Part shown: in pieces, positions 31,468 to 46,317 of the stretch | Layout: the number at the start of each line of letters is the position of its first letter | How positions within the stretch are numbered: position 1 is the stretch's first letter | Source of the DNA: Hemerocallis citrina | Taxonomy: Eukaryota > Streptophyta > Magnoliopsida > Asparagales > Asphodelaceae | Direction: 5' to 3' | NCBI GenBank assembly: GCA_017893485.1 | Contig: CM030363.1 | Coordinates: 84,869,230 to 84,933,229 of the forward strand | DNA length: 64,000 bases | The notes under the pieces: model-generated | The model's input: only the letters and a program-made list of their open reading frames with translations | What the model was told of the DNA's origin: nothing | Databases searched by the model: none | Position numbers and translations under genes: made by a program

Positions 31468-34400
31468 TGTAACATCCCGAATTCCAAAATACAACTGACT
31501 TCGAGATTCCACGGGATCTTTACACTTCTTTCGTACAATTTTATAAGGAAATAAAAACTTTTCTTTTATCAGAGTTACATTTACACTTGTACATTATCAC
31601 AGCAGAAGCAATATTTCAATAAATTACAAGAAACAACATTTAAAATAGTCTTGAGCAGCATGTATACTTCAATAGTCAAACATCTTTACCCTGCATATAA
31701 AACTGTGGACACGTCAGTTCATTCAACTAACGAAATATTATACACGGTCATCCTCTCTATGCCGGAAACAGTATAACGATTCTCATTTCTTACAAAAATA
31801 AACTTGTCACAAACAAAGCTAAAGGGACTATCCTATTGATGTCATGTCATTAATGTGCACTTAGTCCTTAATGCCATTATTTATATTATATGACACTAAT
31901 GCGCACTTGTTCAGAGTCTATGCAGCCCATACTACATAGGTCCGAGGGCAAGCCCTTAACCGTTCTTCATCTTGTAGGGTTCAATCCCTTGCCATGACTT
32001 AATCTACTACTGTAACTACGGTAAGTATCCTAGATGTTTTCTGACTTACGAACTCATGTCTAGGTGCCCTGGAGGGAATCCCAACGCACTAACACATGAC
32101 TCATCATGCAGGCATCGTGTGGTAATTCAGCTCCTACCATAGACATAACACCACCCGCAGTCGTCAAACACCCCACGAGCGTCGCCACCGAGACGGTACT
32201 CTGGAGCAGTATCCATGCCCTATCATGACTCATCATGGGACATCCTATGAATACTCTCACACCGCCAATCCAATGGCCCTCATACTCAATGTTTTTCTCT
32301 TACTTTCATCACATCTCCACTATGCAACAAATCCTTAGTTTAATTGAATCATGAATAAAATCAACTCTTAGAGTGTAGCACTTCCACTATACCGGTCTTA
32401 TTCATTTAATTCACATGAGCCAAACATTGGTCTTCTCATTTCAAAATATCATTTTCTCATTTCTTTCATTGCCGGTATAAGGCTTGACTATACCCTAATT
32501 CTCAATTTCAACTCATAATTACAATGTCATACTCATAAGATCTTTTCATGATCAATTCATATTCCAATAGCATAGTATTCATGTATTCACACCTTTCATA
32601 ATTCATCACGATCAATAATTCAATTTCGCGTGCAATCCATGTGCAAGAATAAATTTCACTTAATAGTCACCAACAATTTCATATATTCCACAAATCTATT
32701 ATTCACAAATTCACACTTTTACTACAACACATTTTTTTTATATAATTCCATTTAATCACGCTAGTCACAATCTTCAAAAATTCATCTTTTATAACTCAGA
32801 ATTTTCATTTTCATTTTTCTTTCGTTTAAAAGAATAATTTAATTTCAAAGTGAAACCTTCCTGGCAAAAACCCAAATTTCTTATTCACACTTCATCAAAA
32901 GTTGTATAAATATTTCCCATAAAGTTCGAGTAATTTTTCAGTAATTAATCTATAATTTTTTGATTTTTTTATTCCAATTTAAGAGTCTACTTTCATTCAA
33001 AAAGAATCCAATTTTTTTTTTTTAACTCTCAAACCCACCAAGATTCGAACCAGCAACCAGCGGTATGGCAGACAGTGCACAAGACCAAAGCACCACAGCC
33101 ACTAGGCGATATAGGTAGGGATTAAAATCCCTATGTGTTCAGTTTCGGTGATTTGGGTTTTTAATATAAAAAAAATCAAAACACAGTCTCTGGATGTCGA
33201 ACCCGAGACCTCCCCCTTTTACTGTAGCGATCGAAGACGTTGCCGACCAGTTGGTCTAAGTGGCCAATTTGATTAGAAATTATTTTGAATAGGTTTTAGT
33301 CTTATTCTCTGTTCAAAGCTATACTTCCAAAATTCTCCAAACAAATTTGTCTCTTTTTCTCATCTTTTGAAAACAAAAATGTCCAGAATAAAAATACATT
33401 TAATTTAACAATAACCAGTATTTTTAAAAGTATTTTTTCCTCTTTTAAAACATATATTTAGCCTTAATTTGTATTTTATAACACTATTTTGACAGTTGAA
33501 AACTAACACATATTTGTTCACAATAAAGATGGTCTCTCACACCAAAAATTCACTACTATGATGTTTGTTTACACATTGACAACTATGATATTTTTAGAGC
33601 GCGAAATCAACTTTATAATTAAATAAAACCTCTATTTTTATTAATTACTCTACACATGATGCATTTGATTATTTGTATGCAAAGGACATTCTTTTTCATT
33701 TATTCCAATTTTCACATGGCATATATAGAAATAGGTAATTTCAATGGATCTATTAACAATCATTTCTATCAATTTATCTTTGATGCACTATTCTACCTGG
33801 CATTATTAATCAATAAACATGGTGCTAGTCTTTTACTAGTTAATCCACATAGTTCGTATTTAGGGCATATTTTGCATACTAACATTAAAAAAAAAAAAGA
33901 ACATTCACTTTACTCATAATTAATAAATATAGTAATCAAACAACACAAATTCGCTAATTTATCAGTTTTCTTCTAATTTGGCAAGCATGCATTTCATTTT
34001 AACTAGTAGCTTATAATGATAATTCCACTTCATTCCCTAGCATGATCTCTACTATAGAAGTCATGAGAAACACCCACCTTTTTGAAGAAAACCAATAAGA
34101 AATCTCCTAGAGCCTCCTTGGATGCGAGAGAGTGCCTTCTCCTTCTAGATTGCAATGTCACGATCTCCTTCTTGCTTCCTTGCCACCAAAACCAAGAGCT
34201 CCAAGTTGAAAGAGAAGGGGTCGGCCTCCAATAGGTACACACCCACTCAAACTCACACACTAATATATATCTCCTATATAATGCCTTCTTTCAATATTTG
34301 CTTTAATGTAGAATACAAGTATTAAGGGGGGTATTTATACTAATTTTAGAATGGATTGGAGGGCTAGGATTTATTGGATAGTTATAGGATGAATGGTTAG

Positions 34401-34881
34401 GATAGGAGGGAAAGTTGTAGCAACCACCCATGCACACACACCCACACTCCCCATCATTCATGCACAAACCGGCCACCAAAGAGTGTGCATTGCACACTAC
34501 GTACATTGCATGTGCCACCTAGTACCCCTATGTAGAAGTTTGTACAATTTAATTAATTAAAATGTTCACCATTTGTCTCTACTTGACAAGTGTGACAATT
34601 TAATTGATTTATTAAATTTGTGGGCTTCACAATTAGCGGGCTTAGGCTTGTGGGCCAAGACAATAAATTAATAATTAATTAAAGTGGGCTAACACAAATA
34701 AAATAGTGTTTTAGGCTTTAGAATTTGGCTTTTATAAAAATAAAAGAAAGGAAAAATAATTGTTCATACTACCAAAAGAAATTTTGTATATAAAATAGAT
34801 AAATAATATGCACATGAAATTTGCACGTGCACAACACGTGAAAATCAATATCTTATTAGAATGAAAGTTTAGGGTATTACA
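31468..34881 (-). mobile_element. Solo LTR F, minus orientation, 3.4 kb
   Basis: On the minus strand it starts TGTAATACCC (34881) and ends GAATTCGGGATGTTACA (31468). Flanks GACCA (31463-31467) and GACCG (34882-34886) are a 5-bp duplication with one change. There is no second LTR or interior. It keeps the plus-strand block TGCAGCCCATACTACATAGG (31920), the reverse of the module found in the other long LTRs. Two tRNA-like stretches lie at about 33035-33115 and 33183-33270. The short plus-strand frame 33656-33919 is not called. Confidence 0.75.
33035..33270 (-). other. Two tRNA-like blocks inside solo LTR F
   Basis: On the minus strand the first block has GCCTAGTGGCTG and, downstream, GGTTCGAATCTTGG. 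The second has TTAGACCAACTGGTCGG and GGTCTCGGGTTCGACATCC. These resemble the A box and B box of tRNA genes at roughly tRNA spacing. Neither folds obviously into a full cloverleaf, so they are more likely degraded tRNA-derived or SINE-like sequence than tRNA genes. Confidence 0.35.
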
Positions 34882-35007
34882 GACCGAGGAGGAGAGTTAA
34901 GGATCTTCATACGAGCTAAACTCGCACGATCAAAAGACTCATAGTGAGTAACAACACTAGACTCAGAAGTAAGATCAACTTCATAGAAGTTGAAGGCATT
35001 TGTAAGT

Positions 35008-35243
35008 TCTTGAATCTTGTCTTGAACTTGAGTCTTTGACTTGAGCTTGAGCCTTTGTCTTTTTGTCTTGAAGCTTGCTTCATCAATGTGGCTTGAGTTA
35101 AAATCTTTGTGGCTTGATCAATTACTCTTGAAAGCTTCATTGAATTGTTTTGCCTCATGGTATTGACTGTGATACACTCTGCAAGAGATATGTGATAGAA
35201 AAACTTTGTATTGTGTTGAAGTCATCAAAACCAAGAATCAACA
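35008..35243 (-). repeat. SIRE-like 5' LTR fragment (first 236 bases)
   Basis: Collinear with 30609-30845 of the complete LTR, ending at the same terminal AATCAACA. It is joined at about 35007 to the envelope-like ORF, which marks the deletion junction. Confidence 0.85.
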
Positions 35244-35248
35244 GAAGA

Positions 35249-35542
35249 AACATCTATGGATTTATGGCACAAGCAGTTTGGCCACATGAGCGAGAAAGGG
35301 TTACAAACTCTTGCACGTTAACAAGTACTTCCTGCCAAGAGAGGTAGAAAATGAAGATGAAGTTGCAGGTTCCCCACTCCTGATACAATGGAGAAAGTAC
35401 ATGCAGATAAGCTTCATGTGGAGGAGCCACATGAGCCACAGTTGAGATGTTAAAGAAGGATCCGACAACCCTCAACAAGATATCAAGCCTTCGAGTTCAC
35501 TATGGTGACTGATGCAAATGAACCAGGAAATTTCCAGGAAGC
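35249..35542 (+). pseudogene. Copia-2 pre-integrase fragment and pre-RT linker, broken
   Basis: ETSMDLWHKQFGHMSEKGLQ (35248 on) is the GAG-pre-integrase motif of copia elements (LWHxRLGHMSEKGL). Stops follow. The end reads EPGNFQEA (about 35520-35543), the start of the pre-RT linker (EPxxFxEA). The integrase core between them is mostly missing, so a deletion of about 1 kb or more happened in copia-2. Confidence 0.75.
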
Positions 35543-35547
35543 ACAAG

Positions 35548-38189
<2,642 letters not shown>

Positions 38190-38193
38190 GAAG

Positions 38194-38205
38194 TGGTATC
38201 AGAGC
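38194..38205 (+). other. Primer-binding site of element E (initiator tRNA-Met)
   Basis: TGGTATCAGAGC, four bases (GAAG) after the LTR, the same as in element B. Confidence 0.88.
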
Positions 38206-38408
38206 TGACTTCAAGTTGCAGGCTAACGCAGTAGAAAATTTAACTTAAAATGCCAAATAGCTGGGTTTAGTTTGGATTGCAGGAAGGTCAAAACCATGAT
38301 TGTTGCACTTTCCTACTTATTTTATGATCTTCCCTACATTCAGAACTAACCCTGTGTGTTTTCTTTCTTTGAAGAGCATCCAGAAGAATCAGAAATAGCC
38401 ATTGTGGA

Positions 38409-39438
38409 ATGGCTGAGGGCGAAGGAAGTAGGACCAACGACACCAACTTTAATGTTGAAGCAGAGTTTACCCGTGTATACCAGATGATAGGAGCATTTGT
38501 TGAAGTTATCAGAAACCAAGCACCGCCACAGGGAACACCAGGAGTCGCTACACCCGCAGACCCGATAAAGATGGTGGAATCATTCGAGAGGATGAAACCG
38601 CTAGTCTTCGAAAGACAGGCAGACCCAACAGCTGCTGACAACTGGATACGTCAGGTGGAAACAGTATTCGAAGTGCTGATGACTCTAGAAGACAACAAGG
38701 TTCGTCTGGCCACAATCTTGCTAGAAAAGGATGACGGAGTATGGTGGCAGTTTGTGAAGCGTGGTCTTGGAGAAGGTCCAATCACTTGGGAAGATTTTCT
38801 TGAAGATTTCCTAGCAGCACTATTTTCCCATGGATGTGCAGGAAGAAAACGCGATGGAGTTCCACAACTTGAAGCAGGGAAATATGTCTGTCAGGAAATA
38901 TGAGACAAAGTTTTCCCAGCTATCATGGTATGCACCAGAGATGGTTAAGGAGGAAGCAAAGAAGGCCCAGAGGTTTGAGCAAGGGCTTAGGCCTAGACTG
39001 AGGTCGAGGATGGTTCCATTAGGCATTTGCCGATTCGACAAGCTAGTAAGGCGGGCTGCGGTAACAAAAATGGACATGAGACAGAGTCAAGGAGAGGCCG
39101 AGACGAAGAAAAAAAGGAAGAAGTATATTCTCACCCCTGACCATGACAAGCGGAACTCAACTCATGAGTCCAGAGAGCTTAAAGAGACTAGCCAGATGGT
39201 GTGTGTTAATTTTGTAAGGAACAAGGTCATTTCAAGAGTCAATGCTAAAAAAGAGCCCAAACAAACACTTGCTATAACTGCAGAGAAACCGGGCACAAGA
39301 AATCGAAATGTCCACAACTGCAGGAGAACCCCAATGACCAGTTACGGAAGGTGGTCAATAAAGAGAAGAAGCCTATCCGCCAGGGACGAACATCCGCTTA
39401 ACTGGAAGAAGTGTGAAGTTGTGCATGGTCTAGAATAG
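38409..39438 (+). pseudogene. gag: Gag of element E, frameshifted
   Basis: Starts MAEGEGSRTNDTNFNVEAEF, collinear with the B gag. One extra base near 38813 (CTAGCAGCAC against CAACAGCAC in B) shifts the frame within the gag domain; the rest is read in another frame from 38830 (MDVQEENAMEFHNLKQGN). In the original frame the first zinc knuckle is broken: its Tyr codon is TAA at 39207-39209. The knuckle remnant FCKEQGHFKSQC is still readable between stops. This is therefore a decayed copy. Confidence 0.88.
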
Positions 39439-39755
39439 CAATATATTTTGTTAGCTGCATTTTTGCAAGCCATGAATGACAAACTTGTAATGTGTTCTGT
39501 AGCATGATATTATGACTTTTTACAAAGCATGAAGATTTTTGGGCATTTGGTCATTTCTTGTCTTGTGCTTATTTTATTAAGTATTTGGGATAAGGCATAA
39601 AGCTGAATTTTTTGCCTTCTCCTTAGTAATCCTCATTTTCTTTTAAGGAGGGAGTGGTCACCGACCCTCAAGTAGTGCAACCGAGAGCTAGAAGACATGC
39701 TGAGAACTTGACTCGGACACTAGAAGGGAGATATAGCAAGAACGATCATGAGTAG

Positions 39756-40690
39756 GGAGGCTCCAGAATGATTCAAGGAGTGAGATATTTCCCAACATTC
39801 CAGACGAGGGATGAAATAGGCTCCAGAATGATCTGTGAGTGGGATTGATCTGCAGTATTTCGGGACGAGAGCGATACTCACAGGGAATTCGTGTAATGAG
39901 GTCAGCTCCAGAATGATCCATGGAGTGAGACATTCCTCGGTATTTCAGACGAGGGATGAAATAGGCCCCAGAATGATCTGTGGAGTAGGAATTGGTCTCA
40001 AGTATTTCAGGGATGAGAGCGATGCTCATGGGGGAAGATTGTGTGACGTTGGCTCCAGAATGATCCATGGAACAAGATATTCCCTAGTATTTCGAAACGT
40101 GGGATGAAAGATGCCCCAGAATGATCTGTGGAGTGGGATTGACCTCTAGTATTCCATGGACGAGAGCAACATTCACAAGCAGGTTAATGGGACGTTGACT
40201 CCAGAATGATCTAATGAGTGAGATATTCTCTAGTATTCTAGATGAGGGATGAAATACGCCCCAGAATGTTCGGTGGAGTAGGATTGATCTCCAGTATTCC
40301 GAGGAAGAGAGTAATACCCACGGAGGAATTCAAGGATGAGTAAGGGCTCCAGAATGATCCACGAACTGAGATATTCCCCAGTATTCTAGATGAGGGATGA
40401 AATAGGCTCCAGAATGATATGTGGAGTGGGATTGATCTCCAGTATTTCGAGATGAGAGCAATACTCATGGGGAGTTCGTGTGGTGAGGGCTACAGAATAA
40501 TCCGTAGAGCGAGATATTCCCTAGTATTCCGGAACGTGGGCCGTAATAGGCCCTAGAAAGTTCGGTGGAGAGGGATTGATCTCCAGCAGTCCAGGATGAG
40601 AGCGACATCCCCCGAAAGTGATTCATCCCCAGTGCGGTGGATGAGGCAGGCCCCAAAACGATCCACATGATGAGATTGATCTCCACGATG
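39756..40690 (+). repeat. 146-bp tandem array of element E
   Basis: About seven units starting GGCTCCAGAATGATCC or a variant at roughly 39758, 39904, 40050, 40197, 40346, 40486 and 40645. They have the same dimeric structure and the same position (between gag and purine tract) as in element B. The last units are shortened and end with the block GTGATTCATCCCC followed by ATCCACATGATGAGATTGAT, as in B. Confidence 0.85.
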
Positions 40691-40833
40691 GAGTGATGCG
40701 TTGAGCACTTTAAGAGTCAGTTTTCGAGGGTGTTCCTCGAGGAATTGGAGATGATCAAGGAAAGTATCTTCTGATTATTGATGATTGTCTGCTATTTTTG
40801 CCCCTAGCGTCGTTCTGGGGACAGAACGATTCT

Positions 40834-40846
40834 AAGGAAAGAGTAA
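40834..40846 (+). other. Polypurine tract of element E
   Basis: AAGGAAAGAGTAA directly before TGTAATACC; preceded by GTTCTGGGGACAGAACGATT, shared with element B. Confidence 0.7.
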
Positions 40847-40899
40847 TGTAATACCCCAGGTAAGACACTATTTTTTTTATATAGAAACATTTTTGTGTG

Positions 40900-40959
<60 letters not shown>

Positions 40960-40962
<3 letters not shown>

Positions 40963-41129
40963 AAAAAGGGGTATGAGCAACTTGCTCATTTAGTAAATAA
41001 GCAATTGATGATGTGGCATATATGTGATTGGAAAAGCCTTAAAAGGGTTAGTTTTCTAATGTATCACATGCATGCCACATAATCAATTGCTCATTTACTA
41101 AATGAGCAAGTTGCTCATATCCCTTTTAC

Positions 41130-41131
<2 letters not shown>
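40960..41131. mobile_element. Foldback MITE in the (AT)n run of element E
   Basis: 172 bases with near-perfect inverted repeats of about 60 bases: left GGGAAAAAGGGGTATGAGCA, right (reverse complement) GGGTAAAAGGGATATGAGCA. The arms continue CTTGCTCATTTAGTAAAT and AAGCAATTGATGATGTGGCA with few differences. No coding sequence. The 5' LTR of E lacks it. The duplication cannot be read because it sits inside a TA repeat; the superfamily is therefore unknown. Confidence 0.8.
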
Positions 41132-41172
<41 letters not shown>

Positions 41173-42235
41173 AGTGTTTGCTTGATTATATATGTATGAA
41201 TGATGGAGTGCGTTTATGTTTGCGGGGCGGTTCGTGTGGGTGGTTGCATTCTTGATGATGCACAAGAATGAGAAGGACCTGATACTAGTACATACACTAG
41301 TTTTAAGTGCGATGCATATGCAAATATGTAATTGTACAGTACTACAATGGATATTCTTTGCATGCACTCAAATCTAACCTCTTATCTCTCATCTATAGCT
41401 TGATCAAGACCAAAACTTTCTGCCATGCATTCATCTCCAAACAATGGGCTAGAAACCACTGTTTTGGAGAATACCGCCTGCCACCTCACCCCCTACCCCC
41501 CCCTATTTGGCCGGCCTCCCCCCCTCTTACCCTCACTCCTCCTCTCTTGATAAAAACCCACTTCTCACTCTCTTGAGGTTTGAAATTTTAGAAGAAAAAA
41601 AAGGAAGAAAGACAAGGAGAGAGTGAAAGGAGCCAAAAAGGAGTGTTCTCAAGATTTTGGAGTAGGATTTGAAGGAGGGAGCTCAAAAAAAATCTCATCT
41701 TCTCAAGCTAAACAAGGGTATGGAGTTCTCTAAACTTGTTCTTGTTCATTCTTTTTTAATTTCTTGCATGCAATGAGTATTAGTAGTATGAGGATGGTTG
41801 ATTAGGAGTAGATTATTGAATCTGAAAATGGAAACAGATAACATGATCTGCATTTCATATTTCCGAATTTCCAGAGAACAAAATAATTAAAATTTGATCT
41901 TGAAATTTTCACAGAATGATCTCGTATATGTCTAGAAGCTACATGATTTATTTCGGATTTTTATGATATTATTTGATATTTTAATAAAATCCATTTTAAG
42001 GACAGAGTCGTAGGGTAGAGACTGGGTTTGTCTATTGTAACACTTGAACTTATGGGAATTCTTAATTTTAATTGACTCATGATCTACTTCTAAAACTTTT
42101 ACCATGTTATCCTGCATGCATCTGGACTCTACAGGAAAATTATGAATTTATTTTGATGAAATTTGATGCATGTTCAAAATTAACTAATCAAGAGTAGTCA
42201 AGACTGTGATAGATGAACAACAGAACTTTTATGCA

Positions 42236-42385
42236 TCTCTAATATTATAATGGGGGAAGGGCTTAGTGTCATTTGTCATTGTGTCATTTTGTCAACACGT
42301 GCAACGCACGTGTTGGTATTTTTTTTTGTCCTTTTCATTCCCCCTCCCCATTTTCCCCACGTGCAACGCACGTGTATAATACTAG
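42236..42385 (+). mobile_element. 150-bp non-autonomous Helitron
   Basis: Begins TCTCTAATATTATAATGG and ends with the hairpin CACGTGCAACGCACGTG followed by TATAATACTAG, inserted between A (42235) and T (42386). The 5' LTR of E has the uninterrupted site ATGCATGTTTATAACAGG at 36760, giving a direct empty-site proof. A second copy of the same palindrome lies inside at about 42296-42312. Confidence 0.88.
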
Positions 42386-44784
42386 TGTTTATAACAGGTA
42401 GAACTCATTGAATACTTGGATTTTGGATGTGAAACTTGTTGCATGTTATTCATGATGATGTCTAGTTTCTAGAATGCAAATTTGGTGAGCATTTGATAAG
42501 TACGTGATTTATGAGGAATATTTTAGCATGTACTGTGCTTAACTCAGTCAGTATTGACACTCTGATAAGATGGTACTTTGTGGCTCTGTAAGAGCAGAAT
42601 TTGAGAAAGTGTACAATTAAGAAATTTTAATAGACATCTAGAGCTTTCCAGAAAGCCTTATTTCAAGGATTTCCTTTGAGTAGAACAATAGATATGATTT
42701 TTGCAAGATTGGACAGAAACCAGATTTTGAGCTAAAGGCTCTGTTTGAGTAATGCTTTGTATGTGGTTCTGTATACCTGAGGAAAATGACTATTTTAGAG
42801 TAATCAAATCAAATAATTAATTGGGATTGGTGATCAACTAGGAAGTTGTAGAGGACATTCACACCTTTCCACAGAACCTGGATTTGTATCATTCCGATGA
42901 GCAGGTAGAGTTTTATGCTATCGGTAAGGTGCAGCCAGTGTACATGAAGTACACATGCTGAGGTTTGTGAGGTTATTCAGAGGGATTAAATGACTGAATC
43001 TGAGGTGATGATCAACTAGTGAGTTGTAGCCTAGGTCTTTACCTTTCCAGATTGGGCTTGAACACCCAAATTTGAGTTGTATTGTGAGAGTTATGACCCT
43101 TCTAAGTTTCAGGCAGAAACACCGTAGTTTGGTTTAGTCTTGGTTTTTGACTAAGTGTTGGAAGAACCTTTCCCCTTTTTGTACACAAGAGTTGATAACT
43201 CGTTGTTTGGGGATGAATGGTGTCTATTACTAGTCATGTTGGTGTTTGACTCCTATTGTGGATATTGTGACTTGAGTTAGTCACAAGGGTAGGGTGATAC
43301 CCTACGTCTATCGACCCTAGTTGTCGACTTCCGCTGGGGCGTTCGACGTCCAAGTTGGTGCCATCGAGTTGAACTCATGCCGGTTAAGGATGAATGCGGG
43401 CCATAGTGAGGGACGAATTCCAAGCTAGGGAAAGTGGCGAGTAGGACATAGTGTCGCCGGGGCCGCGAGTCGATAGGCAGGATTATGGGAGGAACCCTTT
43501 ATGTCACCTGAATGGTTAGAGTGAGCCCTGGATTAGAGTGTTGTATTAGGGGTATATACATTGCATTAATACTAGCTGACCATAGTCGGATGTTGTACTT
43601 TTCCTGTCGTAGGGATACGGATTTGGTTCTTAGGTTTTGAGTTCACGAGTCTCGTATCTCAATCTGTTAATTCCCAAAGAGCCAGGCTAAGGAACGGGAG
43701 AGGAGCTCCTGTCGGATAGGGGGATTTGATCCTCAAGGCCATCATGTTCCTATGCGTGTGGGTTTTGTTTTATATGAGAATCATTGACGTCATTTTGGTA
43801 CATGGTTTTGTACCAGAAGGTTTGACACGGCTTTTTGAGTGAGGTCCGTGCTCGGGTACTAAGTGGTAAACGCGACCACCACTGTAAGGACTGCAGTACG
43901 GGGTTAGACCGAGTGACTACAAGTTCCTCAGACACGGAAATCTATTGGGAACAGGTTGAGTACAAGAGTAGGATGCATGGCGAAGGATTGAACCCTACAA
44001 TCAGGAGAGGCAAATTCTTTGAAAAGTATGTAGTATGGGATGCATACGTTTCTATTGAAGTTGATTTGGGGAAGTATGGGATGCATACGTTCCCATTTCA
44101 TTAGAGTAGGTGCATCGTCTACATTTTTTGTTCTGTGCATTAGATTAGGCCATTTCATGCTTTGATCTGGAACTTATGTAGTATGGGATGCATGCGTATC
44201 CAGAGTCCCAAAGTCTTGCTTCATTAAAATAAGGCATGTGACTGGTGTATTTAGTTGTTAGATCATGGCATACACGAGTACTAGGGAATTAGGATGCACG
44301 TTTCCTTTTCCATTCAAGATGGTTTGTGGTTGCCATTTTGGAGATTGTTGTTTCTTCTCAGCATTGCGTCAGCAGAATTACTGACGTTCCCCACCATTTA
44401 GGTACCAATCCTACCTTCGAGCAGGTACAGAAATATCAGAGTCATGCAGCGAAAGACTCAAGCCGAGGGGTAAATTCTAGGGAAGCAGATTGACCACTAA
44501 GCGGAGCCTTAGCGGTGACCAGTCGATTACCATTCCGGGAGATATCTGATAGCTTTACAAGAGGAGTTGGTAAATATTTTGTAATAAGATGTAATGAGTT
44601 AATGTAATTTGTATTCTTGTTCAAGAACAAGATATTTATTTTAATCAATGATGTAATGACTTTATTTGGCAATAAAAAGTTTTTTAAATTTCCGTATTAT
44701 TACTTTGTTGAGATGCATTTGAAGGTAAAGATTCTGGTTGCGTCAGGGATGTCCGATAACGGGGATCCGGGGCGTTACAACAAG

Positions 44785-46195
44785 TTCATGAGTACAAGGA
44801 CAAGTGGAGTTAAGCTATGCGAGACCATATTGATTCCTTGCATAAGAACCACATATATAATTTGGTAGAGCTGCCAAAGAACATGAAAGCTTTGAAGAAT
44901 AAAGATCTACAAGGACAAGAATGAAGGCAATGGTCATGTCAAGTACAAATCTTGCCTAGTGGTAAAAGGTTTTAGCCAGAAACAAAGTATTGATATGATG
45001 AAATTTTCTCTCCCATTGTGAAAATGTCCTCTATTAGTGTTATCTTAGGTCTTGCTGCATCTCTAGACCTAGAAGTTGAACAATTAGATGTGAAAACTTA
45101 TTTTCTCCATGGTGACTTGGAAAAACAAAATCTACATGGAGCAACCAGAGAGCTTTAAAAAGGAAAAGGAACACTTGGTTTCCAAATTGGAAAAAGTGAT
45201 TTTATGGACTCAAGCAGACACCTCGGCAGTGGTACAAGAAGTTTGATTCTTTCTTGCTTGACCATGGATACAAAAGAACATTTGCAGATCATTGTGTTTA
45301 TATTCAACATTTTGCAAAAATGATTTTATTATTCTCTCACTACATGTTGATGACATGTTTGTGATTGGCAAAGATAAATCTAAAATTGACAGGTTCAAGG
45401 AGTTAAGTAGTTTATTTGATATGAAGAACTTAGGGCCAACACGATGTATTTTGTGAATGAAAATCTCTCATGATAGGAAGGCAAAGAAGCTATGGCTATC
45501 ACAAGAAAGTTACATTGAGCGTGTTCTTGAGAAGTTCAACATGAAGATATCCAAGTCAGTCTTTACACCTCTTGCCACTCACTTCAAGTTAAGTTTACAA
45601 CAAAGCCCTTCAACAGAAAATAAGATGGAGAAAATGAAGACCCTCCTCTATGCCTCTACCATCGGAAGTTTGATGTACTTACTCCATGGTGTGCACAAGG
45701 CACAACATCACATATGTTGTTGGTATTGTAAGAAGATTTATTGAAAATCTTGGAAAGATCATTGGGAAACAGTGAAGTGGATCCTGGGATACCTCAGAGG
45801 AAAAAATGTCTATGTTTTGGGCTAGCAAAGCCAGTTCTAGATGAGTACACAGATTCAGATATGGCAGGTGATATTGACAAAAGAAAGTCCACATCAGGAT
45901 AGTTATTTACTTTTACAGGAGGAGCTGTATCATGGCAATCCAAGTTCCAAAAGATTGTTGCCATATCCACCACAGAAGCTGAATACATAGTTGCTACAAA
46001 TTCTAGCAAGGAGCTTTTGTTGATAAAGAATTTCTTAAAGGAATTATCCATTAAGCAAGATATCAGCCTCCACTGTGACAGTCAAAGCACGATCGACTTG
46101 AGTGAGAATGCTACATATCACTCAAGGATAAAGCACATTGATGTTCACTATCATTGGATTCGAGATGCTTTAGAGAACAGATTGATGTAGATTGT
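44785..46195 (+). pseudogene. Copia-2 reverse transcriptase and RNase H, broken
   Basis: Readable in shifting frames: HIYNLVELPKNMKALKNK (about 44851), the start of copia RT; EVEQLDVKT and FLHGDLEK; LHVDDMFVIG near 45340, the catalytic region (normally YVDDM); MKISHDRKAKKLWLSQESYI (45457 on); YASTIGSLMYLL; then the RNase H end LHCDSQSTIDLSENATYHS and KHIDVHYHWIRDAL (about 46072-46173). In-frame stops and indels are numerous, and some segments are missing. Confidence 0.85.
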
Positions 46196-46317
46196 CAAGA
46201 TTGACACAAGTCATAATTCCTCATATATGATGACGATGTCTGTACCAAGGAAAAACATGAGCTATGCAGAAGCTTAGCAGACATGACCTCCCCTTCACCA
46301 TGAGGTTGGAGGGGGAG

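Larger units (their letters stand above)
29426..35243 (-). mobile_element. SIRE-like copia element, internally deleted, minus orientation
   Basis: Flanked by perfect 5-bp duplications GAAGA (29421-29425 and 35244-35248). On the minus strand it reads: first 236 bases of the 5' LTR (35243-35008), an envelope-like ORF fragment (34998-34882, then 31467-31198, split by solo LTR F), purine tract (30858-30846), and full 3' LTR (30845-29426). The primer site, gag and pol are missing. The deletion runs from inside the 5' LTR to inside the last ORF. The extra ORF between pol and the 3' LTR and the purine tract AAAAGGGGGAGAA before TGTTGATTCTTGG are typical of the SIRE lineage. Confidence 0.8.
40847..44779 (+). 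repeat. Element E 3' LTR (full length, with two insertions)
   Basis: Starts TGTAATACCCCAGG and ends GGGGCGTTACA. It retains the middle block missing from the 5' LTR. (AT)n runs at 40908-40959 and 41133-41169 flank a foldback MITE, and a 150-bp Helitron lies at 42236-42385. Confidence 0.85.
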
